Made by a program: the position numbers and the translations under genes. This document shows positions 25,738 through 34,471 of a stretch of DNA of 64,000 bases, in pieces; the stretch's first letter is position 1; each line of letters starts with the position of its first letter. The stretch is from Bacillota bacterium (GTDB lineage Bacteria > Bacillota > Sulfobacillia > Sulfobacillales > Sulfobacillaceae). Under the pieces are notes generated by a model. That model was not told the origin of the DNA and did no database searches. It saw only the letters and a list, made by a program, of their open reading frames with translations. The stretch is from assembly GCA_021821465.1 (NCBI GenBank), contig JAKACM010000003.1, forward strand, positions 1 to 64,000, given 5' to 3'.

Positions 25738-28098
25738 TCAAACGCGGTTGGCCTTCGAACCCTCTGCCTGCCGGATAGCTTGCCATACCTTTCGTGGAGT
25801 TAAAGGCATGGACAGATCCTGAATGCCGAACGGCTTCAGTGCGTCCATTACCGCATTGACAATACAAGGTGTGGAGGCAATAGCGCCGGTTTCCCCGACC
25901 CCTTTAACTCCCAAGGGATTATGCGGCGAAGGGGTTTCAGTGTGAGCCGTTTCAAACTTCGGAAAGAACCGAGCCTTAGGCAAAGCGTAATCCAAAAACG
26001 ATCCGGTAATCAATTGACCCTGATCATCAAATTCGGCCCCTTCCCACAAAGCCTGACCTATACCCTGCACCAAGCCTCCATGAATTTGCCCTTCGACGAT
26101 CATCGGATTGATAATTCTGCCAATATCATCTACCGCCACATAGCGCAAGAGGCTGACATCGCCTGTTTCGGGATCCACCGACACCACAGCGATATGGGCA
26201 CCAAATGGGTAGGTAAAATTCTTGGGATTATAAAAGGCGGTGCCTTCCAGTGCCGGTTCGATCCCCGGAGGCAGATTCCAAGCCAGGTATGCCTCCAAGG
26301 CAACCTCCTGAAAGGTAATCCGCTTGGCCGGCAGACCGTGCACCGAAAATGCGCCACTGTCAAAACTGACGTCTTCTTCGTTGACTTCAAGCTTGTGCGC
26401 CGCAATTTTTCGTGCTTTTTCCAGAACTTTTTCATTAGCCATGTGAATGGCTGACCCTCCGACGGCGGTAGTCCGTGACCCATAGGTCCCCCATCCCATT
26501 GCGATTTGCTGGGTATCCCCGTGAATCACCTCGATATCATCCACGGAAATGCCCAGTTCCTGTGACACAATCTGAGCAAAAGTGGTTTCTTCGCCCTGGC
26601 CATGGGGTGATGCTCCGGTATATACGCTGACTTTGCCGGTAGGATGCACCCGAATCGTCGCACTTTCCCATAATCCTCCTTGGAAACCAACGGCTCCGGC
26701 CACTTCCGACGGACCCAAACCGCACATCTCCACATACGTACTAAAACCCACTCCGATATATTTGCCTTGCTTGCGCAGGTGTTCCTGTTCTTGGCGAAAC
26801 GCGGGATAATCAAATATTTGCAAGGCTTTGGCCAAAGTCTCTTGGTAATTGCCGCTGTCATATTCAAGACCGAAAGGATTGGTATAGGGAAAGTCTTCAT
26901 GACGGATCAGATTCTTTTTGCGCAGGTCCAAGGGATCCATTTGGACGGCATCGGCATAAAGATCAACCATTCTTTCCACCAAAAAGGTCGCTTCCGGTCG
27001 GCCGGCACCGCGATATGCATCAACCGGAGTGGTATGAGTGAGCATGCCAAAGACCTCGGAGGACGCATGAGGAATCTTGTAGGCTCCGTTGACGATCAAA
27101 CCAAACAAAATGGTCGGAACTCCCGGGCCCGCCGTGGACAAGTAAGCTCCCATATTGGCGTAAGTTTTCACACGGATGGCCTGAATTTGACCACTCCTGG
27201 TGCCGGCCAATTCCACTTCTTGAACATGATCGCGCCCGTGGGTCGTCACCTGAAAATTTTCCTGACGGGTTTCGGTCCACTTAACAGGGCGATTGAGTTT
27301 TTTACTGGCCCAGGAAACGATTACCTCGTCCGGATAACAGGCAATCTTGCTGCCAAAGGCGCCGCCCACATCGATGGCAATGACCCGTAGTTTATGTTCC
27401 GGAATTCCCAAGAGACCAGACATCAACAGACGATGAATGTGGGGATTTTGGGTGGTAGCCCATAATGTCAGATCCCTTGTGGCCGCATGATACTGAGCCA
27501 GCGCCGAACGAGGTTCCATAGCGCTCGGAATAAGGCGCTGCTGCCGAAAATGCCGTTTTACAACCACTTCGGCGCCCGAAAAAATTTCATCAAGATTGTC
27601 CCCTGCCTGCCAATGAAAAGCCACGTTGTCCGGAATATCGGCATGCACCCGAGGCGCATTCTCTTGCCTGGCGGCAAAAGGATCGACCACAACTTTTAAG
27701 GGCTCATATTTGACATCAATAGCCAAAGCTGCGTCCTGGGCTAAATACGGTGTTTCGGCAATCACCACCGCCACCCCGTCACCTTGGTAACGCACTTCAT
27801 CGTACGCTAAAGCCGGGTGCGGGGTCATTTTCATGTCGGCATCCGGAGGAATCCATGCGGTGGGGATCAATCCCACTTCATCTTTTAAATCCTTTCCGGT
27901 AAAGACGGCCACGATTCCCGCCATCTTTTCCGCTTTGGAGATGTCAATGGCAACAATTTTGGCATGGGCATAAGGACTGCGCACAATATAGGCATAAGCC
28001 ATATTGGGCAATTTCATGTCGTCCGTATACCGTCCCTGTCCTCTGATTAACCGGATGTCCTCCTGACGCTGTAGGGCCTGTCCAATAACCTGGCTCAT
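25738..28098 (-). CDS. coxL: form-II CoxL-like molybdopterin large subunit
   Basis: The 786-residue catalytic subunit of a xanthine oxidase-family molybdenum hydroxylase. Conserved blocks are GQGRYTDDMKLPNMAYAYIVRSP at the start, GGAFGSK (about 245-251), the active-site loop AYRGAGR (361-367) and the late VKGVGETGAI with its catalytic-type Glu. True aerobic CO dehydrogenases (form I) carry AYxCSFR with the copper-binding Cys; this loop is the form-II/BMS type, whose substrate is generally not known. I therefore do not call it CO dehydrogenase. ATG at 28098 after AAAGAGGTG. It forms the core of the operon with coxS, M, D, E, G and xdhC. Confidence 0.9.
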   Translation of the reverse strand: MSQVIGQALQRQEDIRLIRGQGRYTDDMKLPNMAYAYIVRSPYAHAKIVAIDISKAEKMAGIVAVFTGKDLKDEVGLIPTAWIPPDADMKMTPHPALAYDEVRYQGDGVAVVIAETPYLAQDAALAIDVKYEPLKVVVDPFAARQENAPRVHADIPDNVAFHWQAGDNLDEIFSGAEVVVKRHFRQQRLIPSAMEPRSALAQYHAATRDLTLWATTQNPHIHRLLMSGLLGIPEHKLRVIAIDVGGAFGSKIACYPDEVIVSWASKKLNRPVKWTETRQENFQVTTHGRDHVQEVELAGTRSGQIQAIRVKTYANMGAYLSTAGPGVPTILFGLIVNGAYKIPHASSEVFGMLTHTTPVDAYRGAGRPEATFLVERMVDLYADAVQMDPLDLRKKNLIRHEDFPYTNPFGLEYDSGNYQETLAKALQIFDYPAFRQEQEHLRKQGKYIGVGFSTYVEMCGLGPSEVAGAVGFQGGLWESATIRVHPTGKVSVYTGASPHGQGEETTFAQIVSQELGISVDDIEVIHGDTQQIAMGWGTYGSRTTAVGGSAIHMANEKVLEKARKIAAHKLEVNEEDVSFDSGAFSVHGLPAKRITFQEVALEAYLAWNLPPGIEPALEGTAFYNPKNFTYPFGAHIAVVSVDPETGDVSLLRYVAVDDIGRIINPMIVEGQIHGGLVQGIGQALWEGAEFDDQGQLITGSFLDYALPKARFFPKFETAHTETPSPHNPLGVKGVGETGAIASTPCIVNAVMDALKPFGIQDLSMPLTPRKVWQAIRQAEGSKANRV

Positions 28099-28178
28099 AT
28101 GAGTTCACCTCTTTTTACTCTTTTCCTTCTCTGCTATGTCAGCCCCAAATCCACCAACGTTCACAATTCATGCCAAAG

Positions 28179-28694
28179 CTAGCCGACTCCTGTCACCGGC
28201 CTCGATTGAAGTGTTTGCCGTTCAATCATGATCTCCTGAGCACGTTGAATAGACCGAACAATATTCTCGTAGCCCGTACACCGGCACAATAACCCATCAA
28301 GGTGCTCACGCACAATTTCTTCGGTTAAGGGTTCATGCCGATTCAAGAGATAGGCCCCCAGCATCATGGCTCCGGGAGTGCAAAATCCGCATTGCAGACC
28401 ATGTTTTTCCCGGAAGGCTTCCTGAATCGGATGCAAATGTTCCCCTTCCAGTCCTTCGACCGTAAGAATCTCCGAACCGTCCGCTTGGACCGCCAGTATC
28501 GTACAGGACTTCACGGCTTGATTGTCAAGCAAGACGGTGCAAGCACCACATTGCGATGTGTCGCATCCCACATGCGTGCCTGTTAAATTCATCTCATCTC
28601 GCAAAAAATGAACCAAAAGAGTTCGGGATTCCACATCTCGCACGATCTTTTGGCCATTTATTGTGAGAGTCACCGGAATGCGTTCAGATGCCAT
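28179..28694 (-). CDS. coxS: [2Fe-2S] small subunit of a molybdenum hydroxylase (CoxS)
   Basis: The roughly 171-residue electron-transfer subunit with two [2Fe-2S] clusters. The plant-type ferredoxin site is CDTSQCGACTVLL (about 44-56) with a fourth Cys in VKSC; the second cluster uses CGFC and CRC (LQCGFCTPGAMM, LCRCTGYENIV). I start at ATG 28694 (MASERIP) with CAGGAGAG six bases upstream, instead of 28718. It is the first gene of the operon coxS-L-M-D-E-G-xdhC. Confidence 0.92.
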   Translation of the reverse strand: MASERIPVTLTINGQKIVRDVESRTLLVHFLRDEMNLTGTHVGCDTSQCGACTVLLDNQAVKSCTILAVQADGSEILTVEGLEGEHLHPIQEAFREKHGLQCGFCTPGAMMLGAYLLNRHEPLTEEIVREHLDGLLCRCTGYENIVRSIQRAQEIMIERQTLQSRPVTGVG

Positions 28695-28718
28695 AGGACT
28701 CTCCTGCCTTTCTAACAT

Positions 28719-29229
28719 GGGTCAACATGTTTAAATTCCTGAATTTCGGCTGGGCACATCCTCCACGTGGGGCAGAGCCATAACCGGATCTACGAAACCA
28801 TTCTTCTAGAATTTAGATATAGCCCCTTCACGGCAGATTTTTCCGCCGGTTATAAAGGTACAACAGAGACAGGTTCTTAACGGTTGCCTGTAATAGCCAA
28901 ATTCTCATTCCTCTGCTTCGGGCTGTTGCTAAGTTATTGACCTTCGACGCGGATATTTAAAGCGGCCCAATGTTGTGGCAATAAATCAAACAGATCATAT
29001 CACGAAGCGAATTTTGTGACAATTATTTCTTGTGTGACAACAGAAGAATTTTCACCGGAGGGATACCAACCCTCATGATTAAAGTTGCGATCCGGGGCCT
29101 CTTTAAGGCTTCAAAAAGAAAAGCTCATGACCCGAAAGTTTAGGATCAAGTTCTCCGCATCCTATGTTCCTTACTATAGGGGACTTTTTCGGGTTTGTTA
29201 AGTCCCGGAACCCAGTTCTCTTGTTCGTA
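28719..29229. other. intergenic region holding the cox operon leader
   Basis: About 500 bases upstream of coxS. An imperfect repeat AACATG-TTGACCC-ATGTT lies just before the coxS binding site on the minus strand and could be an operator, but it overlaps the leader and I see no convincing promoter. No other gene is visible. Confidence 0.3.
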
Positions 29230-30054
29230 TTACGAAGAAATGCGCGCATATCGGTTGTCGTCCCCGAGGGTAATTTCCTTGTCTTCCAAAAGATACTGCA
29301 AGTGAGAGATGATCATGCGTTCTCCTATGGCACGCTGAGCCTCGGGATATATCATCTTGGCAATTTCGTTCGCGGATAATGGTTTTCGGTTCAAGACGTC
29401 ACGAATTTGGGCGAGCCGTTCGAAACGATGTCGGCGATATAGGGTAATATATCTTGTGGGATCTGTAATAACATCGCCATGAGCAGGGAGCGCCAGCCTC
29501 GCATTCAAACTTTGGAGTCGGTCTAAGGTTTTCAAATAGGTGCGCAGATGGCCGTGAGGAGGCGTAATCACACTGGTCGTATTGCCCAGAAGGTTATCCC
29601 CCGCAATGAGAATGCCAGAAGTCGGCAAAAATAGGTTGATTTGTCCTTCGGTATGTCCGGGCGCCGAAATCAGCTCCACACAAGAAAACATGTCAGCATT
29701 CTCTTCCCCAATATTTCTCCAACCGGGAAGAATCAGTAAGTCCCGTTCCAATAAATCTTGATCCTTGAAATCAAGACACAGCGGCACATGCCATTTCTCC
29801 CAGACCAATGCTGCTCCTCCCACGTGATCCCTGTGAGCATGGGTCATAATTACCGCCTTTAAACGGGGTTCTCCCAATTCGTGATAAGCCTGAAAGAGAT
29901 AACGCACATAATCTCCGTCCCCGGTGTCCACCAACACCAATCCTTGCGGCGTGTCAATCCAATAACAGTGTGTATGATGATAAGGGGGAAGTGTTGCACA
30001 GGGTACGGAAGTTTTCCAAACCCCTTCGGCTACTCGCTCCAACATTTGGCTCAT
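29230..30054 (-). CDS. metallo-beta-lactamase fold hydrolase
   Basis: A 274-residue MBL-fold protein. The zinc ligands are visible: THAHRDHVGG (about 71-80), the third His in SAPGHTEGQINLF, the bridging Asp in IAGDNLLG and a final His in PAHGD. The C-terminal part (RHRFERLAQI and a winged-helix-like end with HLQYLLEDKEI) resembles LACTB2/glyoxalase II-like hydrolases. The substrate is unknown. ATG at 30054 behind AAGGAG. It stands upstream of no obvious partner and ends the ordinary chromosomal stretch before the decayed patch. Confidence 0.85.
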   Translation of the reverse strand: MSQMLERVAEGVWKTSVPCATLPPYHHTHCYWIDTPQGLVLVDTGDGDYVRYLFQAYHELGEPRLKAVIMTHAHRDHVGGAALVWEKWHVPLCLDFKDQDLLERDLLILPGWRNIGEENADMFSCVELISAPGHTEGQINLFLPTSGILIAGDNLLGNTTSVITPPHGHLRTYLKTLDRLQSLNARLALPAHGDVITDPTRYITLYRRHRFERLAQIRDVLNRKPLSANEIAKMIYPEAQRAIGERMIISHLQYLLEDKEITLGDDNRYARISS

Positions 30055-30260
30055 GACTCAAATCGCTCCTTGTTCTCCGAATCGGCATGACCAGCGAAAC
30101 TTTATATCCCACGACTTGCGGCACGCCGGCTTCAAAAAGCGGTTCTGCTCTACAGGTGCTTGAGTGAAAAACCTCATAGCCGTCTTGATGACCATCATGA
30201 AAAAATCATAGTAAGATCCAGCCTATAGATCTCCTGTGGAACTTGCTTGAGTGACATATT

Positions 30261-30700
30261 TCACCTTTGCCTCTTAACGATCGACCGTTGTGCCGAAATC
30301 AGACCCTGCGCCCGTTCGCCTTGCGGGAAACGTCCAGGGTTGAAATTTCTGCCCGGCAGCCCTCTTTTCCAGCACAGGAATGTGCGGTTCCGACACGCTC
30401 TCTGTTCTCTCCAGCTAGGACTCATCTTATCGCATTCTCCAGCGCTGATCAGCTTTTCGGGATCGGCTACAATCGCAATTTTGCCCCTGACAGGCGCTTG
30501 TTGGCTCATGCGATGCGCCTCGGCAATATCGGTCAAGGAAAATGTGTGTTCTACTGTGGCTCGCACCTTTTTCTCGGAAAACAACCGCCCCAAATCCGGC
30601 AGTTTTTGTCCGTCGGGTTCGAGAAAAAACCACTTGCCTGTACGTTGTGCTTTTCAGCAGCGGCTGTTAACGATTCCTGCCCTATGCCGTATTATCTCAA
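30261..30700 (-). pseudogene. C-terminal remnant of a zinc-type alcohol dehydrogenase/quinone oxidoreductase
   Basis: Reading 30700 to about 30450 on the minus strand gives the tail of an MDR-family reductase: SLTAAAEKHNVQA, then after a frame change FFLEPDGQKLPDLGRLF, TVEHTFSLTDIAEAHRM and VRGKIAIV. Stop codons bound it upstream and the frame shifts near 30640. After GKIAIV the ORF runs on into unrelated sequence. A Rossmann-domain piece of the same kind of protein lies on the same strand 2.3 kb away (33038-33222). It is a non-functional remnant. Confidence 0.65.
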
Positions 30701-30888
30701 TTGACGGGACGAACGGAACGGATTGAGGCCGTACCAAGGAATTGGTTGAGGGATCGGATTTCAGACACCGCCGCGACGGGCGTAGGCTCGGTCGGGGCAG
30801 TCTTATATGTTGCATGGCGGGTTATCCAGCCTTCCGAACCTTCCCCAAGCCCTCATCTTTTGGCATAATATCATCATGACGAACAGCG

Positions 30889-31168
30889 ATGAAGCCGCCT
30901 CAAAAGCGCAATCGGCCGCCGATTGTTCGGACTGCTCCTCCCACAACGTATTCTCGTTTCGCATTCTGGGCTACCGTTCAATACCGGATTCATCAGTGGC
31001 CCCCCGGGGAGCTCGTGACGGTCGATATCTTAATCGCCACCTTCGAAGTCGGACGAGAAACGGCTTGGCACTAACTACAACAGTTAACCCAAGTCGGATT
31101 GCCGGCTGTGAGCTATGGATCCGCCCAATGTCCGAGGCACACGCAAACGGCAATGGTGGGTTAGTGCC
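30889..31168 (+). pseudogene. remnant of a winged-helix (antitoxin-like) protein
   Basis: One frame reads through an in-frame TAA as PPGELVTVDILIATFEVGRETAWH*LQQLTQVGLPAV, which looks like a winged-helix DNA-binding motif (paired helices followed by a wing). The stop and the lack of a ribosome binding site make it a probable remnant. Its place before a nucleotidyltransferase suggests an AbiE-like antitoxin-toxin pair, but this is inference from a short match. Confidence 0.35.
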
Positions 31169-31283
31169 CATGATTAAAACTTTTGCTATGGATTTCATGG
31201 TCAGTTGGCTAGTTTGGAAAAGTGAATTGTCGCATTCCGTATGAGTACGTAGATTGAACTCCGAAGAAAAGGCGGGGATCGCG

Positions 31284-32105
31284 ATGGATTTTGGGCCAAA
31301 TTTTCGCATCGAATCGGGATCGTGGATTGCCATGGATAATCCTCGGCTAACCATGCCCGTATCGCGCATTACGGCATTACGGGATATTCCATCCTTAATT
31401 ACCGATCATCCGACATGGATTCGGCATACGGACCAATGGATTATTACGTGGCCAACATTAAATCTCTCGCTTTCTGAACAACGCTTACGCACTTTAATGA
31501 TTCGATGGATACTGATCCAAATGAGTCTGCGGCGAACCAAGCCCGGATTTGGATCGCAACCTTTTACGAAGGGAGAAGGCATTCCAATGGCATCTTCATG
31601 GCTCAGTGTCCTCCAATCACCGCCTGCACCGTTTGCAGTATGTGGCGGAATGGCGGTCAACTACTATGCACGTCCTCGGCAAACGGATGATTTAGATATT
31701 GTCGTCCTGGTTGAAGATGCGACGAGATGGGAGACTTTTTTTCATAATCAGGGTTGGAGTCGCAAAGGGGCATTAAGCATTGGCGGGTGGACCTATACTA
31801 ATGGAGAAGCCGAAATTGATGTTCTCATGGCCGAAGAAAATTGGAGCGAACGAGCCATCAGGGAAGCGCAAAACAACCTCTATGACAACTTACCGATTAT
31901 GCCATTGGTGTGGCTTGTGTGGATGAAACTGAATGCAGGGCGAACAGGAGATCAAGCCGATGTTAGTCATATGTTGGGAACGTTGTCTGACGACGAATTT
32001 CAGGAAATCGTGACAATATTAAACCCATGGCTTTCTCCCGAGGACCGCGAAGACTTAGAGAGTTTGCATGCACTCGGCCGTTGGGAACAGGGCGAAAATT
32101 CGTAG
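31284..32105 (+). CDS. nucleotidyltransferase-fold protein (AbiEii/DUF6036-like)
   Basis: The C-terminal 172 residues carry a nucleotidyltransferase signature: CGGMAVNYYARPRQTDDLDIVV, then EAEIDVLMAEENW and KLNAGRTGDQADVSHM. This resembles AbiEii toxins and related DUF6036 proteins, which are toxin or resistance-type nucleotidyltransferases. The reading frame extends about 100 codons farther upstream; ATG 31284 has AAGGCGGGG before it, whereas ATG 31587 (MASSWL) has GAAGG. I cannot tell which start is used; the upstream part has no motif I recognise and may be a fused or decayed antitoxin. The surroundings (broken wHTH gene, Phd/PIN pair) suit an accessory toxin-antitoxin patch. Confidence 0.6.
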   Translation: MDFGPNFRIESGSWIAMDNPRLTMPVSRITALRDIPSLITDHPTWIRHTDQWIITWPTLNLSLSEQRLRTLMIRWILIQMSLRRTKPGFGSQPFTKGEGIPMASSWLSVLQSPPAPFAVCGGMAVNYYARPRQTDDLDIVVLVEDATRWETFFHNQGWSRKGALSIGGWTYTNGEAEIDVLMAEENWSERAIREAQNNLYDNLPIMPLVWLVWMKLNAGRTGDQADVSHMLGTLSDDEFQEIVTILNPWLSPEDREDLESLHALGRWEQGENS

Positions 32106-32204
32106 ATCCGGCATACTATGAGGAAGGTAGATCAAATAGAAGAACTCTGAACCCCCACGGATAAACCTGAGTAGCTTCAAAAATCTGTACTCCTAACTGC
32201 TGAC

Positions 32205-32227
32205 TATAATAATTGTATCGTACAATT
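32205..32227 (+). promoter_or_regulatory. -10 box and palindromic operator of the Phd/PIN module
   Basis: TATAAT (32205-32210) is followed directly by AATTGTA-TCG-TACAATT (32211-32227), a perfect 7-3-7 palindrome ending 16 bases before the antitoxin start. Phd/YefM antitoxins repress their own operons through such palindromes, so autoregulation is likely. Confidence 0.65.
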
Positions 32228-32243
32228 TTGTGCAAGTGGGGAA

Positions 32244-32558
32244 ATGCCCGTGAGTCGTTACAAAGTGCTGACAGCATCCGATGTCCGTGAACGCTCAAGG
32301 GAAATCGTAAACGAAGTTGCTCGCAACCAAACCCGTGTCATCGTGGAAGAGAGCGGTGTTCCGATCGCTAAGGTAGTGAGTGAGTCCAGAGATCTAGAGT
32401 GGCTGCAAGAACGGGATCGGGACCTGGCAGAATTGCGGGAGACGATGGATGAGATGCGGCAGGTGTTTCGCGATGTGCCTCTGAAGGAGTTCAACCACGA
32501 GGTGGAACGTGCGATACAAGACAGTCGGGCTCATTCAGATGGTCGCCCTCCTGCATGA
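32244..32558 (+). CDS. Phd/YefM-family antitoxin
   Basis: A 104-residue protein with the Phd/YefM N-terminal DNA-binding fold: KVLTASDVRERSREIVNEVARNQTRVIVEESGVPIAKVVS. The C-terminal part is a charged helix (LRETMDEMRQVFRDV) of the type that covers the toxin. The start is ATG 32244, although GTG 32250 is also possible. Its last four bases overlap the start of the PIN gene. It appears intact although the toxin gene is broken. Confidence 0.8.
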   Translation: MPVSRYKVLTASDVRERSREIVNEVARNQTRVIVEESGVPIAKVVSESRDLEWLQERDRDLAELRETMDEMRQVFRDVPLKEFNHEVERAIQDSRAHSDGRPPA

Positions 32559-32979
32559 TCCGAGTCGTGCTGGACCCCAATGTGCTTGTGTCGGCTGTGC
32601 GTGCAGGCCGAGGTCCATTGGCGGTAATTCGCGAAGGCTGGCTGAGTGGCCGATTTCAGGTGTACGTGTCCGAGTCTTTATTGACTGAAGTCGAGCACAC
32701 TCTCACCAAACCATACTTTGCTGAACGCCTGGGGCAAGAGAGGATACACCGTTTTCTGACTCCCCTCAAACGGACTGCCGTATTGCAACCAATTATTGAT
32801 CCGCTTTGGGGGGCAAGCACGCCGAAGACGATTGGATTTTAACCACAGGCAAAAGTGCTCATGCCCAGTCTTTGGTGACAAATGACAAGGCGTTGCGAGC
32901 CTTGGGATCTTTTGGAGATATCCGCCCGATCAATCCAGCGAGTTTCTCCGATTTCCTGGAGAGCAGCGGAGATCTCTGA
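32555..32979 (+). pseudogene. PIN-domain toxin gene broken at a G6 run
   Basis: The first frame (32555-32842) begins VVLDPNVLVSAVRAGRGP, a PIN N-terminus with the first catalytic Asp. The protein then continues in another frame from 32814: GKHAEDDWILTTGKSAHAQSLVTNDKALRALG, with the later acidic residues, up to TGA at 32977-32979. The break coincides with GGGGGG at 32808-32813, and one added G would restore a PIN protein of about 141 residues. It could be a pseudogene, a phase-variable toxin, or a homopolymer sequencing error. Confidence 0.7.
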
Positions 32980-33037
32980 TTCGCTAATGAGTCGGCGTTT
33001 GTGTCGTTAGCAAACACAGGCATAGATTGCACCGTCT

Positions 33038-33222
33038 GACCGTATCTGGCACGACATCGCCATCATGGACTTCAGTCCAAAAGTCTCGAGTCTGATAATC
33101 GATCACTTCGTCAGCCCCTAAAGCCCGTACATATTCGCGATTCATGCCACGTGTTGTTGTGATAACATGACAACCGACCGCCTTGATGAGCCGAATCGCA
33201 TAACTCCCAACCCCACCGGACC
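33038..33222 (-). pseudogene. Rossmann-domain remnant of an MDR alcohol dehydrogenase/quinone oxidoreductase
   Basis: The minus strand translates without stops as SGGVGSYAIRLIKAVGCHVI, then NREYVRALGADEVIDYQTRDF, ending near DTV. This is the NAD(P)-binding core of zinc-type reductases. There is no N-terminal catalytic domain upstream; the C-terminal domain of the same protein type lies at 30261-30700. It was not in the ORF track. It is a remnant of a gene broken by the intervening accessory segment. Confidence 0.65.
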
Positions 33223-33240
33223 TCCATGAATTTAATTTAT

Positions 33241-33639
33241 TCCCTTCACCAATCCCCTTGTACTGTCAAGGCTTCCCACTTCCGGTTTTAGAGCAAGCAG
33301 CAACTCGTCAACCACCCTGAAAACCCCTATCAAATGCCTGGCACAGATTTTTATTGCGAGAGGAAGTCGGATGCAAGCCCCGGCCCTTATGCTGAAAGAG
33401 TTTACTTGATATGATAGGAACGCAAGTGTCGTCGGAGGTAACGTGATAGCCGCGCGGAGAACGGTTTGACATTCCGACGAGACAACGGTAAATTGAGAGC
33501 CGGAAAACCCGTGGAGGCGGCAAGCCAAGACGATTAATGGAGAAACTTGACGACTTCGGCAGGAACACGAAACGAAAGGAGAAAGACACAAGGACTCCCA
33601 GCCTAAAAGGCCTCGGAGTTTTTGCTGTGTCGACAGGCG
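33241..33639. other. unexplained region with complementary arms
   Basis: About 400 bases between the oxidoreductase remnant and a small membrane protein gene. The overlapping ORFs on both strands have no family I recognise and no good binding site. TCGTCGGA (about 33430) and TCCGACGA (about 33475) can pair, and the segment is rich in GGA/CGG blocks, so a structured RNA or the end of a mobile element is possible. I cannot assign it. Confidence 0.25.
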
Positions 33640-33858
33640 ATGAGACGATGGATGGCAACCCTTCGGTTTACTTTGGGCAGTGTCTTGGGCATTGTCGGGT
33701 TTGGGGTGATCTCCATGTCCCTCTTTCCGTTTCAATCCCAAAAAGTTTTAATTGGCGTCGTGATCTTGATCATCGGAACTTTCATCACTTTGGGCACTTT
33801 ATCCCCTTTGCGCAAACCGCCCGATACGCCCAAAACCAAGAATCCCAAAGACAACTAA
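33640..33858 (+). CDS. small membrane protein
   Basis: A 72-residue protein with two hydrophobic segments (FTLGSVLGIVGFGVISMSLFPF and VLIGVVILIIGTFITLGTL) and a proline/lysine-rich cytosolic tail (RKPPDTPKTKNPKDN). No family is recognised. The start is uncertain: ATG 33640 (MRRWM), ATG 33652 or the upstream TTG 33622; none has a strong binding site. The clean two-helix topology supports a real gene. Confidence 0.5.
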   Translation: MRRWMATLRFTLGSVLGIVGFGVISMSLFPFQSQKVLIGVVILIIGTFITLGTLSPLRKPPDTPKTKNPKDN

Positions 33859-34471
33859 TATTTGTCTGATCATCTGATAAGGCTTGGACTTTGGGATTCT
33901 ACTCTTCACAAAAGAGGTTTGAACACTTCTTTTTTAGTAACCGAGCACAGAATTTACGATTGAAGAGACTTTTCACCAGAAGGTCTCGATTTTTAGCGAT
34001 GTCCACATCGTCGTCGTTAACCTTCATTATTCCGTTGAGCCTTTTAATGCAGCGCTGGTTAATAAAAAGGTGCCTTTCTCCACGCGAAGACTCACACACA
34101 GAAATCCCATAGATTATGGCGGGCGACACTCACTTGAGCAAACTTTGAACGGATGCTCGCCTAAAAATCCAGAAATAACTCAAAAATTAACCCCGGAGAT
34201 GAGGCATGAACATCGGCGTGAACTACAGCCCTTCATCCGCGCAACAAATTTCTATTATCCCTGTGTCTTATGGGAAAAATCGAATAAAGGTGATAAATGT
34301 CGACTAATCCAAAGCTCTGTGTCGGAAATTTATTTCCTCACAATAAAGGACTTTATGGGGATAGTGCGAATTTGTTTAGATGTCTAGGTAGCGGGGTTTA
34401 ATTGTCAACCGCACTGGCTTATAAGCATACCTTAACAATCCCATTTTACAAATATCTAGGAGGATGATATT
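33859..34471. other. gene-poor stretch before the second S53 protease
   Basis: About 610 bases. ORFs on both strands here lack binding sites and recognisable motifs. A plausible leader for the protease lies at the right end, where AGGAGGATG precedes the GTG start. I found no promoter with good -35/-10 spacing and no RNA gene. Confidence 0.35.

Noticed and set aside
25738-28694. Calling the operon aerobic CO dehydrogenase
   Set aside because: The large subunit has AYRGAGR (form II) rather than AYxCSFR, so CO as substrate is not supported.
30807-31244. 145-codon plus-strand ORF as a gene
   Set aside because: It is out of frame with the wHTH-like reading, lacks a binding site, and its composition is not protein-like.
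31284-32105. Calling an active AbiE toxin-antitoxin system
   Set aside because: The candidate antitoxin upstream has an in-frame stop and no binding site, and the nucleotidyltransferase family match is only by motif.
33232-33741. 169-codon minus-strand ORF as a gene
   Set aside because: It runs antisense through the small membrane protein gene, has no binding site and no recognisable domain.
34070-34387. 105-codon ORF upstream of the S53 protease
   Set aside because: No binding site and no motif; probably chance in a non-coding stretch.
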